From: Gammaproteobacteria bacterium
GTDB lineage: Bacteria > Pseudomonadota > Gammaproteobacteria > JAPPPA01
Assembly (NCBI GenBank): GCA_030425645.1
Contig: JAUHZK010000001.1
Location: forward strand, 248,001 to 312,000
DNA: 64,000 bases
Direction: 5' to 3'
The position numbers were made by a program, and so were the translations under genes. The notes below the pieces were generated by a model that worked only from the letters and a program-made list of their open reading frames with translations, ran no database searches and was not told the origin of the DNA. This document shows positions 60,314 to 64,000 of this stretch, piece after piece; position 1 is the stretch's first letter; the number at the start of each line of letters is the position of its first letter.

Positions 60314-63300
60314 CTAGGCGGCTAATTCCGGGTGTTTTTGTTGCAACCGCTCGGCGTGGCCGTCGGCACCGTAATCAACAAACAGCTGGTGCGCTTTGCT
60401 GAGGCATTCGTTAGCCTCGTTACGTTGATTTCTGACCCAGTGCAGGCGGGCGGTTTCTTCAAGCATGAACGGTGTCAGCATAACCGCGCCGGTTTGGCTA
60501 ATGAGTGTATTAATGGCATTAAGGTGCTGCTCGGTCAGCGCTGGGCTATCTTTGCCGAGTTTGCGTAATACGCTGAGCATGGTTAGGCGTGTTTGGCACT
60601 CGACAATTCTGGCGTGGCGTTGCTGCGATTCGGCAATGGCCTGCTCGCCGATTTTGAAGGCTTCTTCCAAGCGGCCGGCGCCCAGCAATGCCCGCGTGTA
60701 GGTGGCGAGGTTGGCGGCCTTGAATTGATAGGCCGCAGTGCCTTTTTCGGTCAGAGGAATGGCGGTTTCGCAGGCTTCGATGGCCACATCCCAGCGTTCA
60801 GCAAGGCAATTGGCAATGGCCACGGCACGTTGGGCGTTGGCAATAAAGAAGTGACTTTGATTCTCGCTGGCGCGAATGATGGAGTCTTTAGCCGCTTGCA
60901 GGGCTTTTTCGCTATTACCGCTAAGGTTGCAATATTCGACTACATTGCCATAGAACCAGCTAACCGGAGTTTGTCTCTGGGTCGCCATTTCAATCGAAGC
61001 GATGAGGTCTTGATGGGCTTCATTCAGCTGGCCCATATAACTAATCATGAGTGCGCGAAAACCACGCGAGTAATAGTTGTCTAAGGTAACTGGGCCTTCG
61101 GTCCACGGTTCACAGCCCGGTTCGGTGAGTATTTGCAGGCCTTCCTTGACCCGGCCTGCACCAAAGTAGGCCACCATAATCGAGGTGCGAAAACGGCTCT
61201 CCACTTCCTCGCCGCCGTGGGCTGCACGTGCTGTGCGTAGTGCTTCAGTGGTGTTGATGACGGCATCGTCGGCATCGGAGTCGCGCATTTGCGCCATGGC
61301 GTAACTGACTTGTAGTTCTGCGAGGGCGGTCTTGTCTTCGCTTTCGGCGACTAGGCTTTTGGCCTCAAGCCAAGCCTGTTCGGCTTCTTCAAACGGTAAC
61401 TGATAGAAGGTGGCGATGCGCAAAATGCCGGCGCGGGCGGTAATGCGGCCGTGTAAAACTTTGGCTGAAAGCGGTGCCTTGTCTAGCAGCTCAATCGCGC
61501 GTCGGTAACGTCGTAAGGCGTCGTCCATGTCTTTGGCCGCCATATAGGTGGCAGCGATGGGTAGCCAATGGGCGGCTTGGTCCCAGAGTTTGGCGCGCTC
61601 GTAGTGATGTGCCAGCTGTAGGCTGGCTTCGCTGCGAGAGGCAATATCACCGGCTTCGGCCTCAATCAGTTCGGCTAATTGTGAGTGGGTTTGCTGGCGG
61701 CGACTTTTCAGTTGGCTGTGGTAAGCCACTTCTTGCACCAGTGGGTGCCGGAATTGCCAATGACAGGGATCAGTCTCGTCGCAGCTGTCATCCAGAATGG
61801 TGGGCTCCATAAAGCCGAGCGTTCTCAGCGCGTTGAGGTCGTCAAGCAAGTTTGCGTCCTTGATATCCGCGTCTGACTTCTGTAGCAGCGTCAGTAACAT
61901 GGCGCGGGCGACTTGTTTGCCGATGACAGCGGCGCTTAACAGTGTTTGTTTCTGGGTTTCGTTTAGGCGGTCAATACGAGCGCCAATAACGGCATGGATG
62001 GTGTCCGGGATTTTGACATCTTCAACCGCCTTAGTAAGCCGCAGCGAGCCGGCTTCGCCGACAAGGGTGCCGGCTTCCAAAAAGGCTTGCAGGGCTTCTT
62101 CAACAAAATAGGGGTTGCCAGCGGCGCGTTCGGCCAAGCGCTGTCTGAGGCTGGCGAGTTCGCTATCGCAACCAATCAGGCGCTCGGCTAGCTCCAGCAT
62201 GGCTTGGTCATCTAAGGGGCGTAGGCCTAGGTGAAGATCGGCTTGGTTTAACCAACTGGGTTTTTCATGCGGCCGGTAGTTAAAGATGATCGATACCGGG
62301 TGTTCGCAGACTTCGCTGCGCATACGCTCTAGAAAGGCCAGTGTGCCTTCGTCGGCCCAATGCACGTCATCAACAATCACCAAGCTGCGGCGGTCTGGTG
62401 CGGCAGCGTTAAAGCGATCATAAAACTCGAACAGTTTTTCTAAACGTAGTTCCGGCGGCAGATTGAGCGCGGGTTTGCTGGGGTCGGCAATCTCCAAAAA
62501 CTCAAACATCAGTTGTAAGGAGTTGTCGTCGCCAATGTTCATCAAGGTGATGGCGCCGGCGACTTTTTGTCGAGCGCTGGCATTGTCGTCACTGTCGATA
62601 ATGCCGAAGTAAGCACCGATAAGTTCGCGCATTGGTTGGAACGGCGCGGCATTGGCGTAAGGCACGCAGGCGCAGCTATAGACTTCAATATCTTCGCTGC
62701 GGGCGATTTCGGCAATCTCGTGGCAGATCCGGCTTTTGCCAATACCAGCATCGCCTTCCACTGTGGCAATAATGCCGCGTGGTTTTTCCGCCTTAAAGTT
62801 AAGCACTTGCGCCAGTGATTCGAGCTCGCCTTCGCGCCCAATAAAGGGAGATAGTCCGCGTTTGCGGCTGAGGTCGAGCCGAGTGCGGAGGCGGCCTTCG
62901 CTTTCTAGCTCATACAGTTCAATCGGTTCGCTGACGCCTTTGACTTTGCTGGCGCCAAGGTTGTTAAGTTTGAAATAACCCTCTACTAGGCGAGCGGTGT
63001 AGCGTGTCATTAACACGCTGCCAGGGGCTGCTAGGCTTTCCATGCGTGCGGCTAGACCCACGGTGTGGCCTTGGGCGGTGTAATCCATACGTAGGTCATC
63101 GCCAATACTGCCAACGATGACTTCGCCGGAATTGAGACCAATGCGGGTGGAGATATTAAGGCCGTCTTCTAGACGTAAACGTTGCCCAAAGTCGGCTAGA
63201 CGGTCGCGCAGGGTGATGCCAGCGCGACAAGCACGGGCAGCGTGGTCTTCATGGGCAACGGGCGCGCCAAACAGGGCCATAATGCCATCGCCGGTATATT

Positions 63301-63712
63301 GGTTGATGGTGCCCTCAAAGCGGTGCACTTCTTCACCTAGGATGGCGAAAAACTCATCCAGAATTTCGTGCCAGCGTTCGGCGTCGACTTGTTCTGCGAG
63401 ATCAAGAGAGCCTTTAAGATCGACAAACATCACCGTCACTTGCTTGCGCTCGCCTTCCAGCGCGCTGCGGCTGCTGAGAATGCGGTCAGCTAAATGTTTG
63501 GGTGTGTAGTCTTTGGGGCTTGCTTGGGTCTTGCGGCTTGGGGCTTCACTAGTGCTAGCAGTCGCGAGTGAATTGCCACACTGGTTGCAGAATTTTGAGT
63601 CAGCGGGATTTTCGGCGCCACATTGAGCGCAGCCGGGTTTTAAGCTGCTGCCGCACTGGTTGCAGAAGCGAGCGTTGTCGGCGTTGTCGTGATGGCAGTT
63701 TGTGCATTGCAT
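60314..63712 (-). CDS. Zinc-ribbon/class III nucleotide cyclase/ATPase/TPR signalling protein
   Basis: With the ATG at 63712, preceded by GAGGA, the product is 1132 residues. Residues 1-48 form a double zinc ribbon (four CxxC pairs). Residues about 88-270 are a class III cyclase domain with metal Asp98 (VMFVDLKGS) and Asp142 (YTGDGIMALFG). The purine-selecting Lys is Gln138, and the transition-state Asn position is Gly219, while Arg223 is kept. An AAA-type ATPase follows (Walker A GDAGIGKS at 320-327, Walker B LVIVDD at 444-449), then helical TPR-like repeats to the end. It is the first gene of the RND-cNBD operon. Confidence 0.9.
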   Translation of the reverse strand: MQCTNCHHDNADNARFCNQCGSSLKPGCAQCGAENPADSKFCNQCGNSLATASTSEAPSRKTQASPKDYTPKHLADRILSSRSALEGERKQVTVMFVDLKGSLDLAEQVDAERWHEILDEFFAILGEEVHRFEGTINQYTGDGIMALFGAPVAHEDHAARACRAGITLRDRLADFGQRLRLEDGLNISTRIGLNSGEVIVGSIGDDLRMDYTAQGHTVGLAARMESLAAPGSVLMTRYTARLVEGYFKLNNLGASKVKGVSEPIELYELESEGRLRTRLDLSRKRGLSPFIGREGELESLAQVLNFKAEKPRGIIATVEGDAGIGKSRICHEIAEIARSEDIEVYSCACVPYANAAPFQPMRELIGAYFGIIDSDDNASARQKVAGAITLMNIGDDNSLQLMFEFLEIADPSKPALNLPPELRLEKLFEFYDRFNAAAPDRRSLVIVDDVHWADEGTLAFLERMRSEVCEHPVSIIFNYRPHEKPSWLNQADLHLGLRPLDDQAMLELAERLIGCDSELASLRQRLAERAAGNPYFVEEALQAFLEAGTLVGEAGSLRLTKAVEDVKIPDTIHAVIGARIDRLNETQKQTLLSAAVIGKQVARAMLLTLLQKSDADIKDANLLDDLNALRTLGFMEPTILDDSCDETDPCHWQFRHPLVQEVAYHSQLKSRRQQTHSQLAELIEAEAGDIASRSEASLQLAHHYERAKLWDQAAHWLPIAATYMAAKDMDDALRRYRRAIELLDKAPLSAKVLHGRITARAGILRIATFYQLPFEEAEQAWLEAKSLVAESEDKTALAELQVSYAMAQMRDSDADDAVINTTEALRTARAAHGGEEVESRFRTSIMVAYFGAGRVKEGLQILTEPGCEPWTEGPVTLDNYYSRGFRALMISYMGQLNEAHQDLIASIEMATQRQTPVSWFYGNVVEYCNLSGNSEKALQAAKDSIIRASENQSHFFIANAQRAVAIANCLAERWDVAIEACETAIPLTEKGTAAYQFKAANLATYTRALLGAGRLEEAFKIGEQAIAESQQRHARIVECQTRLTMLSVLRKLGKDSPALTEQHLNAINTLISQTGAVMLTPFMLEETARLHWVRNQRNEANECLSKAHQLFVDYGADGHAERLQQKHPELAA

Positions 63713-64000
63713 AGGAAGTCCTCGCTGACAGCATAACAAAGCTAATTTTATTGTGGTGGCTAGGCCGATTTTTTGCGCAGCTGATAGGTTGGCAGTTGCG
63801 CAATTTTGCTGCGTATTGGCTGTTTTAAGCAAACGCTCGCGGCTCAAATTGTCTTCAATTCTGCAGGTTTGTCTGCTTGATTGTTATGTTGTTGTTTTTA
63901 AATAAAAAAATCCGATAACGCGGCAAGTTTTGATTGCCTAAAAACGCCCAAAAACCGACGAACGGTAGTTTGAGCGGTATGTGTAACCACCGTTCACCAA
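63713..64000. other. Non-coding upstream region of the cyclase operon
   Basis: The 288 bp to the right edge contain no convincing gene. The segment around 63880-63915 is AT-rich (poly-T/poly-A) and could hold the promoter. An imperfect inverted repeat GAACGGTAG / CCACCGTTC lies at 63960-63995. The open frame continuing upstream from 63712 to 63847 has no conserved start. Confidence 0.5.

Noticed and set aside
1-64000. Search for tRNA, rRNA, CRISPR arrays, integrases and transposases
   Set aside because: Nothing convincing was seen by eye on either strand; the only mobile-element traces are the REP-like repeats.

Overview
The window is chromosomal DNA from a free-living, probably marine, gammaproteobacterium. 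Its gene families (sterol-desaturase-like hydroxylases, a Baeyer-Villiger monooxygenase, a WS/DGAT wax ester synthase, MMPL/RND lipid transporters, DUF1302 and DUF6351 proteins, several AraC regulators) look like those of Cellvibrionales/Spongiibacteraceae-type bacteria. That placement is an inference from gene content only. Coding density is high. I saw no rRNA, tRNA, CRISPR array, prophage or complete insertion sequence.

Layout. 0-4.9 kb: an exported protein cut by the left edge, a MATE exporter, two small exported proteins with a strong terminator, a KAS III enzyme and a HemD-type uroporphyrinogen-III synthase. 4.9-17.2 kb: one long minus-strand run reading mobA, moaA, moaD, moaE, a moaC-moaB fusion, moeA, a PqiA-like membrane protein, nirB, nirD, a NasB-like flavoprotein and nasA. 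This couples molybdenum-cofactor synthesis to assimilatory nitrate and nitrite reduction. The nitrate transporter narK lies apart at 55.1-56.4 kb. nirB and narK each have a sigma-54-type promoter followed by a ~60-nt leader with a hexaloop hairpin of the kind bound by ANTAR antiterminators. REP-like inverted repeats interrupt the nitrate/Moco run at three junctions.

17.3-20.2 kb: an amidase, a GDP-mannose-hydrolase-type Nudix protein and a LysR regulator. 20.3-40.4 kb: a lipid/terpenoid-type accessory region with an MMPL transporter, a DUF1302 outer-membrane protein, two sterol-desaturase-family hydroxylases, two SDRs, a Baeyer-Villiger monooxygenase, two tandem alpha/beta hydrolases, an SGNH esterase, a DUF1295 protein, a wax ester synthase, and an operon of an SMP-30-like lipoprotein, a CDGSH protein, a CMD-family protein and an M19 dipeptidase. 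A TTGGCRCC-type motif recurs upstream of several of these genes, and TGTCA dyads flank the SDR/monooxygenase segment.

40.5-55 kb: a TIM-barrel-like lipoprotein, a tandem AraC pair, a DUF4345 protein with an SDR, an operon headed by a lipoxygenase-fold protein that appears to have lost most iron ligands, another AraC gene, a DUF6351 lipoprotein with a divergent AraC gene, and a small membrane protein. 56.6-63.7 kb: a three-gene operon of a zinc-ribbon/class III cyclase/ATPase/TPR protein, a LolA-like periplasmic protein and an RND/MMPL transporter carrying a C-terminal cyclic-nucleotide-binding domain. I read this as a candidate cyclic-nucleotide-controlled lipid export system, and it is the best candidate here for an undescribed system.
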